Origin: Chitinophaga pinensis
GTDB lineage: Bacteria > Bacteroidota > Bacteroidia > SXHM01
Length of the DNA: 22,770 bases
Direction: 5' to 3'
Assembly: GCA_945889235.1 (NCBI GenBank)
Contig: CAMDBK010000015.1
Location: 1-22,770 of the forward strand
Below, one piece after another: positions 1 through 7,908 of this stretch. The notes beneath the pieces are model-generated. The model made no database searches, was not told the DNA's origin, and was given only the letters and a program-made list of their open reading frames with translations. The translations under genes and the position numbers were made by a program. Each line of letters opens with the position of its first letter. Position 1 is the first letter of the stretch.

Positions 1-609
1 TCCGCTGTCTTCTTCAAAATCACCCCACACAATAGCATTATAAACCCGTTTGGTAGTGCGGTCAAAAAACTGTCCTGCAAGATGCGTCATCGCAAATTCG
101 TTCTTCGCAACAATCATAATTCCAGAAGTGTCTTTATCCAGACGATGCACCAACCCCGGGCGCGGAGTTTCCGTGTTTTGATTGGGTAAATCCTTGAAAT
201 GATAAACCAAAGCATTCACCAAAGTGCCCGAATAATTTCCGTATCCCGGATGCACCACTAATCCTGCCGGCTTGTTCAGCACCACCACATCATCATCTTC
301 ATATACAATATTCAGTGGAATATTTTCAGGAATAATTGTCCGGTCGCGTGGAGGATGCGCCATCACAATGCTGATAACATCGCCCGGCTTTACTTTGTAA
401 TTAGATTTTACGGCAACATCATTTACCATAATACTTCCGGCTGCTGCTGAGTTCTGTATTTTGTTACGCGAAGTATTTTCCAGACGGTTCATCAGGAATT
501 TATCAATGCGCAGCGGCTCCTGCCCTTTGTCAGCAACCAAGCGGTGATGCTCAAAAAGCTCTTCCTGTTCTTCTTCGTTCAGTTCAATATCGTCTGTTTG
601 ATTTACCAT
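1..609 (-). CDS. RluA/RluD-family pseudouridine synthase, C-terminus cut by window edge
   Basis: This gene makes an RNA pseudouridine synthase of the RluA/RluC/RluD family, which isomerises uridines, usually in 23S rRNA. The ATG at 609 opens a frame that runs without a stop to base 1, giving 203 residues with the C-terminal part outside the window. An acidic N-terminal leader is followed by an S4-like RNA-binding region (about residues 35-83, starting LRIDKFL). The catalytic domain then begins with VVLNKPAGLVVHP (about 109-121). The family signature HRLDKDTSG is present, with the catalytic aspartate at D158. Family members are usually 300-350 aa, so about 60% is visible. It lies downstream of the PASTA and T9SS genes on the same strand. 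No TAnnTTTG box stands before it, so read-through from those genes is likely. The exact target uridine cannot be told. Confidence 0.93.
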   Translation of the reverse strand, partial: MVNQTDDIELNEEEQEELFEHHRLVADKGQEPLRIDKFLMNRLENTSRNKIQNSAAAGSIMVNDVAVKSNYKVKPGDVISIVMAHPPRDRTIIPENIPLNIVYEDDDVVVLNKPAGLVVHPGYGNYSGTLVNALVYHFKDLPNQNTETPRPGLVHRLDKDTSGIMIVAKNEFAMTHLAGQFFDRTTKRVYNAIVWGDFEEDSG

Positions 610-626
610 AAAATTTTAGGAATATG

Positions 627-690
627 TTGTCATGCTGAGCGTAGTCTAAGCACCATTATTATTGCACCTCGACTACGCTCGGTGTGACAA
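627..690. repeat. Dispersed palindromic repeat (REP-like), copy 1
   Basis: The arms are ttgtcatgctgagcgtagtc at 627-646 and its near inverse at 671-690, with 17 of 20 positions pairing and a 24-base loop. It fills most of the gap between the T9SS gene and the RluA gene. The same core (tgagcgtagtc / gactacgctc) recurs at 10682-10768, so it is a dispersed element and not a one-off terminator. Transcribed RNA would fold into a long hairpin and could attenuate read-through or protect the 3' end of the T9SS mRNA; that role is inferred. Confidence 0.8.
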
Positions 691-704
691 AATACAACAA
701 AAAC

Positions 705-2999
705 CTACCTGCTTATTACCAGCTTATACGTTCTCTGCTCCTGCGTTTTTTTGTTCTGAATAGTAATGAAATAAAAACCGGTTGCAAGTTCTGAAATGCT
801 TACCGCTCGCGGCAAATAGGAAATCTGTTTCACAATGCTGCCAAGGCTGTTGCTGATGTTCACCACAAAATCTGCATTGTTTCCGGTTTCATTTTCAGCT
901 ACAATAAATACCTCATCATTTGCAGGATTCGGGAAAATACTGAACTCATCCATCGATAAATTTTCTCTGATTGAGAAAACATCAGGAGGCAATGTATCAC
1001 TGCTGAACACCGGCCGAATCATCCATGCACCGGGCAATTGCGATTGCAGCCAGCCACCACCTAAAATATTGTAGAACATGTTTTCATTTGCGCTCAGATT
1101 ACGATCGAAACCAACATTCATGCGGTAGTTACTCTGTTGCATCCAGCCCACAAAAAAATTTCCTGCGGGAAGAAGAAGGTCGGTATCATTAATTGCATAT
1201 GTCCTGAATCCGTTCAATTCAGGGGAATATTCAGGCGAAAGAGAGTCTTTCTGATATCTGACATCTCCCGGTGTTTCCCCTTCTTTCCAAACCATCAATG
1301 AAAAAAGCTTTTGCGAAACATCTTCCAGCTGAGGATTAAAATAAAAACGAACACCACGCAAGGTATCCTGCTTAATCATATTGAAACGATAGGCTGCCAT
1401 TGAAACACCTGTGGGAGATTGTATTTCCAGCCCGTAACCGTTTTCTGCTGTGCCGTCATCATAAGCGTAATAATTATCAAAAACCTGTGTGTAATGCAGC
1501 GTGTCGTTATCTTTTATGTTATCAGGATTAGTGGCAAGACTGGCAACAATTTCAAATGCCGCGCTGTTATTTCCGTTGCCGGGAAAAGTAAAGGCAAAAT
1601 CAGGTGACATGGGTAAAGGGTCAGTAGGGTCGCACTGAGTGCCTGAATTCTGACAGAAAACAGTATCAGCAAAATTCTTGCTTCCCCCGTCTTTTTCAAA
1701 AATTTCGGTGTTGCTTTCATCAAACACTTTCCAGCGGTAACCTGTGTTCTTCACTGCATTCAGGTTATTGTGAAAAGTCAGCAATAAAGTATCATTCATA
1801 AACGAAGCAGGGTCAACCAGAAAATGACTCCACGGCATTGACTGATATTTTTCAAGCAGTGAGTAAGCAGGATAAACATAGGCCACATCTTCATAAACTG
1901 TATCAGCAAAACTGCGGGCATTATTCAATCGCACATAATCAATATGCCAGTGGTCAACATTCCCCGAAAGTGTTGCGTAATTCATAAACCGGAATTGAAA
2001 ATCATTCTTAAACCAAACAGTATCGGTAATAGGAATCATAACCTGTGTAAACATACTGTCCACAGGTAAATTGCTGCCTTCAATACCCCAGATATTTGTC
2101 CAGCCAAGTGTTGAGGTTCTGAACTGCATCACCAACGAATCATTTTGTTCGGGTGCATTTCCTCTTCCCTGCGGCTGATAATAAAAGCTAAGATAAACCG
2201 AATCTACCGGAGCATGAGCAGCAAGGTTTATTGGCTTTGAAGTAAGATGGTCGGCAACTCCGTAGGGTAAGCCTGTAACAAAGTTGTAAGGCATTCCGGT
2301 TTCATCAACACCGTCAAGCGTTGCTACACCAATTGAAGGTGGATAAATAGGATAAGTTGAATTGAGAAAAGCATAATTGTCAATCCACAGACTTCCTCCG
2401 TCAGGCTGATAAACCTTAACAGTATCACTGCTGTTTTGCAATAAAAAATAATCAGCCGGTGATGAAGTATCTGATAGTACCACCCCGGTAGAATCATAGA
2501 ACGTATAAAATTCCTCAGACGGCCAGTAATTAACGGTATCATTTGGAATAAAAGGATTGTAGCCATTGTAAAACACAACCGGATAAGGTGTAAGCATCAC
2601 CGCGCTGTCTAGCTGACCGTTAATAATATTTACGGCAAGTGTATCATTAAGCATTGAGTCAAGCCGGTAGTAATAATGAAAGGTTGAATCCTCAGAAACG
2701 TTTACTGAATTAGTATCACCATTCAGTGTCCAGCGAATAGCCATTGAATCAACGCCTGCAGGATATTCCCATGTATAGTACCGTTTTAATTTGTTGGTTG
2801 AAAAATCATCAGTAAAGGGAAGGCTGAGTGTATCAAGAATGAAATAATATTGATTATTCATTATGCTTTTCTCGGTAACATTTTGTTTGCTGAACAACAA
2901 AGGATTTGTTTCTAGGTCAAGCAATACCTCCTGCGAAAACAAGGTAAAAGGCAGCATAAAAGCTGCAAGAATTAAGAGTGATCTTTTTTTATTCATCAT
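705..2999 (-). CDS. T9SS-secreted protein with type A C-terminal sorting domain
   Basis: This is a large secreted protein of unknown activity. From the ATG at 2999 it has 764 residues. The start has a signal peptide (MMNKK then a hydrophobic stretch, cleavage expected near FSQ at about residue 23). The last ~80 residues are a type A sorting domain: an FPNP motif, a beta-sandwich pattern and a C-terminal strand ending in KLVISR. That domain directs export through the type IX secretion system and is normally removed or used for surface anchoring. The middle is rich in Asp, Asn, Ser and Tyr; I see no recognisable enzymatic or adhesive domain. The frame could open further upstream at a TTG (3020), but ATG 2999 or 2996 starts the signal peptide correctly. 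It overlaps the end of the PASTA gene by 8-11 bases, so translation is probably coupled. The stop is TAG. Confidence 0.9.
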   Translation of the reverse strand: MMNKKRSLLILAAFMLPFTLFSQEVLLDLETNPLLFSKQNVTEKSIMNNQYYFILDTLSLPFTDDFSTNKLKRYYTWEYPAGVDSMAIRWTLNGDTNSVNVSEDSTFHYYYRLDSMLNDTLAVNIINGQLDSAVMLTPYPVVFYNGYNPFIPNDTVNYWPSEEFYTFYDSTGVVLSDTSSPADYFLLQNSSDTVKVYQPDGGSLWIDNYAFLNSTYPIYPPSIGVATLDGVDETGMPYNFVTGLPYGVADHLTSKPINLAAHAPVDSVYLSFYYQPQGRGNAPEQNDSLVMQFRTSTLGWTNIWGIEGSNLPVDSMFTQVMIPITDTVWFKNDFQFRFMNYATLSGNVDHWHIDYVRLNNARSFADTVYEDVAYVYPAYSLLEKYQSMPWSHFLVDPASFMNDTLLLTFHNNLNAVKNTGYRWKVFDESNTEIFEKDGGSKNFADTVFCQNSGTQCDPTDPLPMSPDFAFTFPGNGNNSAAFEIVASLATNPDNIKDNDTLHYTQVFDNYYAYDDGTAENGYGLEIQSPTGVSMAAYRFNMIKQDTLRGVRFYFNPQLEDVSQKLFSLMVWKEGETPGDVRYQKDSLSPEYSPELNGFRTYAINDTDLLLPAGNFFVGWMQQSNYRMNVGFDRNLSANENMFYNILGGGWLQSQLPGAWMIRPVFSSDTLPPDVFSIRENLSMDEFSIFPNPANDEVFIVAENETGNNADFVVNISNSLGSIVKQISYLPRAVSISELATGFYFITIQNKKTQEQRTYKLVISR

Positions 3000-3840
3000 A
3001 ATTTTCCTCACCTCCTTCAATCATTTCTCCTTCATCAACCGGGTTTTTATCAAGGGAAGGATCGTAATCAATTTTATCTTCGTTTTCTGTAAACCACAAA
3101 TCAACCGGGTCGCCAATTTTTGCTATTGAGTTTGTACTGTAAGCCGGCCTTTGCTTGTAAACACGGGATTTCAGACTGTCTTTTACTTCGGTGTCGTAAA
3201 TAAATGCGCCCTTAATTAATGCTCCTGATTTAATTGCTTCTTCGGCCTGTTCAGGAGTTAGATTAATAAAATAAGGAACAGGTATTTCAGAATTATTCAA
3301 CCCGTCACCCAAAACCAGATCAATAGAAGAACCTTTAACAATAAGGCTGTCGGGATGAATTTTTCGGCCTCTCCAAAGCTGTTTCAGAATTACATTTTTG
3401 GCAATATCGGGTTCGTAAGAAGTCTTGCCTACTTTCAATCCGTAGGTTTCTAATTGCGCTGTAGCTTGTCGTAGCGTAAGGTCAACAAGGTTAGGCATTT
3501 TAACGCGTTGCGGCTGCATGGCAACAACAGTAACATAAACGGTTCTTCCGCCTTTTACATGAAACCCCGGTGAAGGCGTTTGGTCAACTATTGAACCCTT
3601 TGGTTTCTTATTGTCATATACCGAATCAATAACTGAAAACTTCAGGTCTAAGGTATTTAAAACAGATTCAAGGTTTTCTTTCTTTAGTCCCGAAAGGTCA
3701 GGAACAGCAACGGTTTTGCCATGGTCGGTATACGCATTCAGCGCAAAGACAATGAGCAGAATAATTACAATAAATACCCCTAGCGCAATGCCAAGATGTT
3801 TGAGAAAATTTTTACTGAATATGAAAGAGAAAAAATTCAT
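2989..3840 (-). CDS. Orphan PASTA-domain membrane protein (three PASTA repeats)
   Basis: This is a 283-residue membrane protein. It has a short cytoplasmic N-terminus, one transmembrane helix (about 14-36) and three extracytoplasmic PASTA repeats at about 42-107, 112-179 and 186-252. A strongly acidic tail follows (252-283). PASTA domains bind peptidoglycan or muropeptides, and in other bacteria they usually hang from Ser/Thr kinases or penicillin-binding proteins. Here no kinase or transpeptidase part exists. Free-standing PASTA proteins next to an rluA-type gene are common in Bacteroidota; a cell-wall sensing or scaffolding role is inferred. A TACCTTTG box at 3848-3855 puts the expected transcription start almost on the ATG, so the mRNA may be nearly leaderless. 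The following T9SS gene overlaps its 3' end. Confidence 0.9.
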   Translation of the reverse strand: MNFFSFIFSKNFLKHLGIALGVFIVIILLIVFALNAYTDHGKTVAVPDLSGLKKENLESVLNTLDLKFSVIDSVYDNKKPKGSIVDQTPSPGFHVKGGRTVYVTVVAMQPQRVKMPNLVDLTLRQATAQLETYGLKVGKTSYEPDIAKNVILKQLWRGRKIHPDSLIVKGSSIDLVLGDGLNNSEIPVPYFINLTPEQAEEAIKSGALIKGAFIYDTEVKDSLKSRVYKQRPAYSTNSIAKIGDPVDLWFTENEDKIDYDPSLDKNPVDEGEMIEGGEENYDE

Positions 3841-3847
3841 AAGGTGG

Positions 3848-3880
3848 CAAAGGTAATTTTTTGTACAACGCTAAATCCAA
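3848..3880 (-). promoter_or_regulatory. Probable promoter of the PASTA gene
   Basis: On the minus strand TACCTTTG (3855-3848) matches the Bacteroidota -7 consensus TAnnTTTG exactly. A TTG lies 22 bases upstream (3880-3878) in the -33 position, inside the last codons of the DUF5615 gene. Transcription would begin within a few bases of the PASTA ATG at 3840. Confidence 0.4.
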
Positions 3881-4212
3881 TCACTTATTTCAATTAAGTC
3901 TTCTCCTTTGTCTAAAATTTCAAGTGCTGAGGTAAGTTTTGCTGTGAAAAGCTTTTTCAAACTTTCATTAGAAGTGTTGCCGCAAGTGAGCCAGATTATT
4001 TTGGGTGGTGATTTATGTTTTCTTAACAGGTCACAAAAATCAGAATCTTTTGTAATGATAATAACTCCTTGTTCTTTCCCTTTCATGAAAATTTCAAAAT
4101 CAGTTGCATCACGCAATCCTAAATCGCGAAGTGCAAAACATTGAATATTGAAATTTTGGTTAATCCATTCAGCCTGCAAAGGAGAAATCTGTGCATCCAA
4201 CCAAAGCGTCAT
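3871..4212 (-). CDS. DUF5615 PIN-like protein, putative toxin
   Basis: This 113-residue protein resembles the DUF5615 (PIN-like) family. These are small acidic-site proteins, thought to be nucleases, that sit beside DUF433 proteins in toxin-antitoxin-like pairs. What shows this: an N-terminal LWLDAQISP with the early aspartate at D6, a central region with D33 and D36 (GLRDATDFE), and IIITKDSDFCDLL (about 51-63) with the aspartates D56 and D58 expected in a PIN-like metal site. The length is usual for the family. Its ATG overlaps the stop codon of the upstream DUF433 gene as ATGA (4209-4212), the arrangement typical of co-translated antitoxin and toxin. Toxic activity is inferred from the family; no motif here proves it. 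Confidence 0.85.
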   Translation of the reverse strand: MTLWLDAQISPLQAEWINQNFNIQCFALRDLGLRDATDFEIFMKGKEQGVIIITKDSDFCDLLRKHKSPPKIIWLTCGNTSNESLKKLFTAKLTSALEILDKGEDLIEISDWI

Positions 4213-4433
4213 GCAGCTTTCAAAATAACGTGATTAAGTTTGGCCGATGCATAAGCTACTGCTGCGCGAATATCTTCTTCAACCAAGTCAGGCATTTCCT
4301 GCACTATCTGTTCAGCGTTTAACCCTGAAGCCATAAGGTCAAGCACATCTGTAACGCGTATTCGCATACCTCTGATGCAAGGTTTTCCACCACATTGCTC
4401 AGGGTTTACTGTTATTCGTTCTAATAAATTCAT
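4209..4433 (-). CDS. DUF433 protein, putative antitoxin
   Basis: This 74-residue protein matches the DUF433 family throughout: a start near ERITVNPEQCGGKPCIRGMR, then IRVTDVLDLMASG, then an acidic helix and AAVAYA near the C-terminus. DUF433 domains form a small winged-helix-like fold and are the usual antitoxin partner of DUF5615 or other PIN-like toxins. The order is antitoxin first, toxin second, overlapping by four bases (ATGA). A perfect TATCTTTG box sits 18 bases upstream of its ATG. Antitoxins of this kind often repress their own promoter, but I see no clear operator palindrome here. Confidence 0.87.
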   Translation of the reverse strand: MNLLERITVNPEQCGGKPCIRGMRIRVTDVLDLMASGLNAEQIVQEMPDLVEEDIRAAVAYASAKLNHVILKAA

Positions 4434-4450
4434 GAATACTAAATTTGTTT

Positions 4451-4458
4451 CAAAGATA
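4451..4458 (-). promoter_or_regulatory. -7 box for the DUF433/DUF5615 operon
   Basis: The minus strand reads TATCTTTG, an exact TAnnTTTG match. Its start point should be near 4444, giving a leader of about 11 bases before ATG 4433. No TTG is at proper -33 spacing. The identical octamer occurs on the plus strand at 4496-4503 for prfA. Confidence 0.5.
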
Positions 4459-4495
4459 GTAAAACCAATGATTATTCTTCATTCCTCCTAATTTC

Positions 4496-4503
4496 TATCT
4501 TTG
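4496..4503 (+). promoter_or_regulatory. -7 box for prfA operon
   Basis: TATCTTTG matches the Bacteroidota -7 consensus exactly and lies 17 bases before the prfA ATG. Transcription should start near 4510, leaving about 10 bases of leader with no Shine-Dalgarno sequence, which is normal in this phylum. No clear -33 TTG is present. Confidence 0.55.
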
Positions 4504-4520
4504 CGCCTCATAGAAAAAAA

Positions 4521-5594
4521 ATGCTCGATAAATTAAGAGATATATACAAGCGCTGGGAAGATATTGGTATTCAGCTGGGCGACCCGAATGTGGTGAGTGA
4601 TATGACGCGCTACGTGAAGATGAATAAGGATTACCGAGATCTGGAACCTATTGCCACTGCTTACAAGGAATACGATTTGCTGCTGAAAAATATTTCTTCC
4701 GCAAAGGAAATTCTGAACACCGAAAAAGACCCTGAATTTCTTGACCTTGCCAAACTGGAGTTAACTGAAATGGAAGCGCGCAAACTTCAGATTGAGGAGG
4801 AAGTGCGCCTGATGATGATACCCAAGGACCCGGAAGATGATAAAAATGCTACCATTGAAATCCGTGCGGGAACAGGAGGTGATGAAGCCAGTCTTTTTGC
4901 AGGAGAATTGTATCGCATGTATACCCGCTATTGCGAAGAGCGCGGCTGGAAAGTAGAACTCATAGATTGTTCTGATGGAACAGCCGGTGGCTACAAAGAG
5001 GTTATCATATTTGTAACAGGTGATGGCGTTTACGGGCAAATGAAATACGAATCAGGCGTTCACCGCGTACAGCGTGTGCCTGCCACTGAAGCACAGGGAA
5101 GAGTTCATACATCTGCTGCTACAGTAGCTGTATTGCCCGAAGCAACGGAAGTTGATGTTCAGATAAACCCTGCTGATGTTGATATGCAGACCTCTCGTTC
5201 AGGAGGTGCAGGAGGACAGAACGTAAATAAAGTAGAAACAAAAGTACAGTTGACACACAAGCCAAGCGGTATAGTTGTGGTTTGTCAGGTTGAACGCAGT
5301 CAGCTTAAGAACCGTGAACGGGCGATGGCAATGCTCCGCACAAAATTGTACGAAATGGAATTGCAGAAACACAACGATGCAATCGCGAAGAAAAGAAAGA
5401 CAATGGTTTCAACAGGTGACCGTTCTGCAAAAATCCGCACCTATAATTATCCGCAAAGCCGTGTTACTGACCACCGTATTGGAATGACAATACATAGTCT
5501 GCCTGCATTTTTAAATGGCGATATTCAGGATATGATGAATGCGCTTCAAAATGCTGAGAATGCGGAAAGATTGAAAGAAGGAATGACAATATAA
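4521..5594 (+). CDS. prfA: Peptide chain release factor 1
   Basis: Release factor 1 reads UAA and UAG in the ribosomal A site and triggers hydrolysis of the finished peptide. The 357-residue product has the usual length and order. An N-terminal helical domain (about 1-110) is followed by the PCRF core with RAGTGGDEASLFAGEL (115-130). The tripeptide discriminator PAT (187-189) marks it as RF1 and not RF2. The universal GGQ motif is at 231-233 within SGGAGGQNVNKVE, where the glutamine is normally methylated. The C-terminus contains the RVTDHR sequence typical of the family. It is first in an apparent operon with the DUF4442 gene 12 bases downstream. No programmed frameshift is expected for RF1 and none is seen. 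Confidence 0.98.
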   Translation: MLDKLRDIYKRWEDIGIQLGDPNVVSDMTRYVKMNKDYRDLEPIATAYKEYDLLLKNISSAKEILNTEKDPEFLDLAKLELTEMEARKLQIEEEVRLMMIPKDPEDDKNATIEIRAGTGGDEASLFAGELYRMYTRYCEERGWKVELIDCSDGTAGGYKEVIIFVTGDGVYGQMKYESGVHRVQRVPATEAQGRVHTSAATVAVLPEATEVDVQINPADVDMQTSRSGGAGGQNVNKVETKVQLTHKPSGIVVVCQVERSQLKNRERAMAMLRTKLYEMELQKHNDAIAKKRKTMVSTGDRSAKIRTYNYPQSRVTDHRIGMTIHSLPAFLNGDIQDMMNALQNAENAERLKEGMTI

Positions 5595-5606
5595 ATTGAA
5601 TACACT

Positions 5607-6125
5607 ATGGAAACATTGACAAAAGAAAAAACAATCGTATTAAATGCTAAAGCAGAAAAACAACGCAAACAATTCCTGAGTTTTTTTCTGTTCAATCTTT
5701 TTCTTTTGATAAAACTTCCTGCTGCATTTTTCTGCGGATTAAATATTAGAAAATTAGATGTTGATAATTGCGAAGTAACACTTCCTTACGGATGGCGCAG
5801 TCAGAACCCTTTTCAGAGTATTTATTTTGCTTCACAGGCAATGGCAGCTGAAATGTCAACAGGTGCGCTTGCCTTACTGGCAATAGAAAACTGCAATGCC
5901 AATATGGGAATGCTGGTTATAAAAGTTGAAGGCAGCTTTTCAAAAAAAGCAGATAAATTAACTACCTTCACCTGCACTGAAGGAGCAAAGATTTTTGCAG
6001 CTATTGACCAGGCAATTGCAACAAAAGAAAAAGTTCCTGTAACAATTGAATCAGTTGGAACAATGCCCGATGGAACAGAAGTAGCAAGGTTTTTAATTAC
6101 ATGGTCGTTTAAGATAAAAAAATAA
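5607..6125 (+). CDS. DUF4442 hotdog-fold protein (thioesterase-like)
   Basis: This 172-residue protein fits the DUF4442 family, which adopts a hotdog fold related to acyl-CoA thioesterases. Visible features are a hydrophobic N-terminal helix (about 25-45, including IKLPAAFFCGL) and a segment with WRSQNPFQSIYFASQAMAAE (about 63-82), the expected central hotdog helix. Beta strands then end in ARFLITWSFKIKK. Family members probably act on acyl thioesters or bind acyl chains, but the substrate is unknown. It lies between prfA and a phospholipid acyltransferase, which agrees with a lipid-related job. An inverted repeat begins right after its stop codon. Confidence 0.8.
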   Translation: METLTKEKTIVLNAKAEKQRKQFLSFFLFNLFLLIKLPAAFFCGLNIRKLDVDNCEVTLPYGWRSQNPFQSIYFASQAMAAEMSTGALALLAIENCNANMGMLVIKVEGSFSKKADKLTTFTCTEGAKIFAAIDQAIATKEKVPVTIESVGTMPDGTEVARFLITWSFKIKK

Positions 6126-6202
6126 GATATGAGATTTGAGATGTTAGTATTTAGAAAACAAATTTTCTTGCAATTGAACGCTCACATCTCATATCTCATA
6201 TC
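6126..6202. repeat. Inverted repeat of the GATATGAGAT type between two genes
   Basis: The left arm gatatgagatttgagatgt (6126-6144) pairs with 6184-6202 at 18 of 19 positions around a 39-base loop. It occupies nearly all of the gap between the DUF4442 stop and the acyltransferase ATG. The simple GATAT/GAGAT make-up looks like short dispersed filler repeats seen in Bacteroidota intergenic DNA. It is a poor match to a classical terminator because it lacks a GC-rich stem and a T-run, so the downstream gene may still be co-transcribed. Confidence 0.65.
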
Positions 6203-6213
6203 ACACATCTGAT

Positions 6214-7908
6214 ATGGCTGAACAACAAAATACACGTGCGGGCTGGCTCTACGAACCACTATTTCCGGATATTAAAACCTGGCCTATTTACCAGCTTACA
6301 CAACAGCGCGATGAATTTTTAAAGCAGGTAAAAGAAGCTGCATTTAAAGCAGTAAAAGAACAAACAAAAACCACTCAGGGACTTAACGAAGAACTGGCAA
6401 AAACCTATTACCTCGAACGCATTCGTGTTAAAACAAATGCCTGGGCGGCAGATAAAAAAGATGAAGGTCCTTTTTGGGAAGGCATAAAAAAGAAACTTAT
6501 AAAAATAAGTCCTGAGAATGAAAAAACCCCAGACCTTAACGAAGACAAAATTCTTGAAAGTATTATTGACCGCTACACCGAAGAGATAGCAGGTTTCTTT
6601 AGTCCTTCAGCTTATAACTTTGCAAAAGAAGCTACCACTTTTGGTTTTGCGCGCTTGCTCAACGCATCAGAAGGTAAAGGCATTTCACGTTTCTGGAAAA
6701 CACGCCATAACCTTCACGAAAAAATAAGATTGCAGGGTGAGATGGAACAAATCCGCAGCCTTGCAAAAAAAGGAACATTGATAATGGTTCCCACCCATTT
6801 CAGTAATCTTGATTCTATTATGATTGGCTGGGCAATTGCCTCACTTGGCTTGCGCCCATTCCTTTACGGAGCGGGTTTAAATCTTTTCGGTATTGGTATT
6901 CTTGCGTTTTTTATGAATCGGTTGGGAGCGTATAAAGTTGACCGCAGAAAAAAAAATCTCATCTACCTTGAAACGTTAAAAACTTATTCAACCATAGGAA
7001 TGCTTCGCGGATGTAACAGCTTGTTTTTTCCGGGAGGAACGCGTTCACGTTCCGGTGCAATTGAAACAAAACTAAAACTCGGCTTGCTGGGAACAGCAAT
7101 GGAAGCGCAGCGACTGAATTTTTTAAATAACCCCGAAAAACCTGCTAAACTTTTTGTGGTGCCGGTGGTTTTCAATTACAACTTTGTGCTGGAAGCGCCC
7201 AGCCTTATTGATGAACACCTGAAACGAACCGGACAACAACATTATTTCCGTGAGAATGATGATTACTCCACTTCGTATAAAATGGCGAAGTTCATGATTA
7301 AATTTTTTACCAAGTCATCTGAGATATCCATCTCGTTTGGTAAATGTATTGACCTGTTCGGAAATCCGGTAGATAATGACGGAAACAGCATCGGTAAAAA
7401 CGGTGAAAAAATTGACATCAGCCGCTACTTCATGACCAACGGAGTTTTTACCCGCGACTCACAGCGTGATGCTGAATACACTAAAATGCTGGGCGATGAA
7501 ATTGTAAAACGGTTTCACATTGAAAGCCGTGTGTTTGCAAGTCATCTGGTTGCATTTGTGGCTTTTGAACTTATACGCAAACGCTATAAAAAATTGGATA
7601 TTTATGCTGTATTGCGTTTACCAGAAGAAGACCAGCGTTTAACCTACCTTGAATTTACAAATGCAGTTTCGCGCCTCTTAGACCGCTTGCGCGAAATGGC
7701 TGCAAACGGTGAGGTTCATCTTTATCATGAACTGGAGATCCCGGAAATAGATAAAGTGATTGAAACAGGAATAAAAAACCTGGGAATGTATCACGCCAAA
7801 CGCCCGTTATTAAAGACTAAAGGTGATTTTGTTATTTCGGAAGACTTTAACTTATTGTTTTTTTACCACAACAGATTAGAAGGATATGGACTCGCAAAAT
7901 ACATCTGA
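6214..7908 (+). CDS. PlsB/PlsC-type glycerophosphate acyltransferase, long form
   Basis: This protein transfers a fatty acyl group to glycerol-3-phosphate or lysophosphatidate during phospholipid synthesis. The acyltransferase block lies in the middle of 564 residues. The catalytic HX4D motif is H195-D200 (THFSNLD). The glycerophosphate-binding block is FFPGGTRSRSG (271-281), and VVPVVFNYNF (315-324) is the fourth block. It carries about 190 residues before the catalytic core and over 200 after it, far longer than a 240-residue PlsC and closer in plan to PlsB. Its end overlaps gpsA, which makes glycerol-3-phosphate. That favours a glycerol-3-phosphate acyltransferase role, though 1-acylglycerol-phosphate activity cannot be excluded. 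No obvious transmembrane anchor flanks the core; LNLFGIGILAFFMN (222-235) is the most hydrophobic stretch. Confidence 0.88.
   Translation: MAEQQNTRAGWLYEPLFPDIKTWPIYQLTQQRDEFLKQVKEAAFKAVKEQTKTTQGLNEELAKTYYLERIRVKTNAWAADKKDEGPFWEGIKKKLIKISPENEKTPDLNEDKILESIIDRYTEEIAGFFSPSAYNFAKEATTFGFARLLNASEGKGISRFWKTRHNLHEKIRLQGEMEQIRSLAKKGTLIMVPTHFSNLDSIMIGWAIASLGLRPFLYGAGLNLFGIGILAFFMNRLGAYKVDRRKKNLIYLETLKTYSTIGMLRGCNSLFFPGGTRSRSGAIETKLKLGLLGTAMEAQRLNFLNNPEKPAKLFVVPVVFNYNFVLEAPSLIDEHLKRTGQQHYFRENDDYSTSYKMAKFMIKFFTKSSEISISFGKCIDLFGNPVDNDGNSIGKNGEKIDISRYFMTNGVFTRDSQRDAEYTKMLGDEIVKRFHIESRVFASHLVAFVAFELIRKRYKKLDIYAVLRLPEEDQRLTYLEFTNAVSRLLDRLREMAANGEVHLYHELEIPEIDKVIETGIKNLGMYHAKRPLLKTKGDFVISEDFNLLFFYHNRLEGYGLAKYI

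Noticed and set aside
627..690. The palindrome as a simple rho-independent terminator of the T9SS gene.
   Set aside because: It lacks a clear T-run after the stem in the reading direction and has a second related copy elsewhere, so a dispersed repeat is the better call.
835..2578. Several open frames of 60-85 codons on both strands inside the T9SS gene.
   Set aside because: They lie wholly within a clearly coding 764-codon gene, lack any recognisable motif and have no promoter.
3001..3017. Strong GGAGG-like sequence before the T9SS ATG as a Shine-Dalgarno site.
   Set aside because: It is also the coding sequence for the acidic Glu-Glu-Gly end of the PASTA protein, and this phylum makes little use of such sites; I do not list it as a feature.
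2999..3020. TTG at 3020 as start of the T9SS protein.
   Set aside because: It would add seven charged residues before the signal peptide; ATG 2999 gives a standard signal peptide and a normal short overlap.
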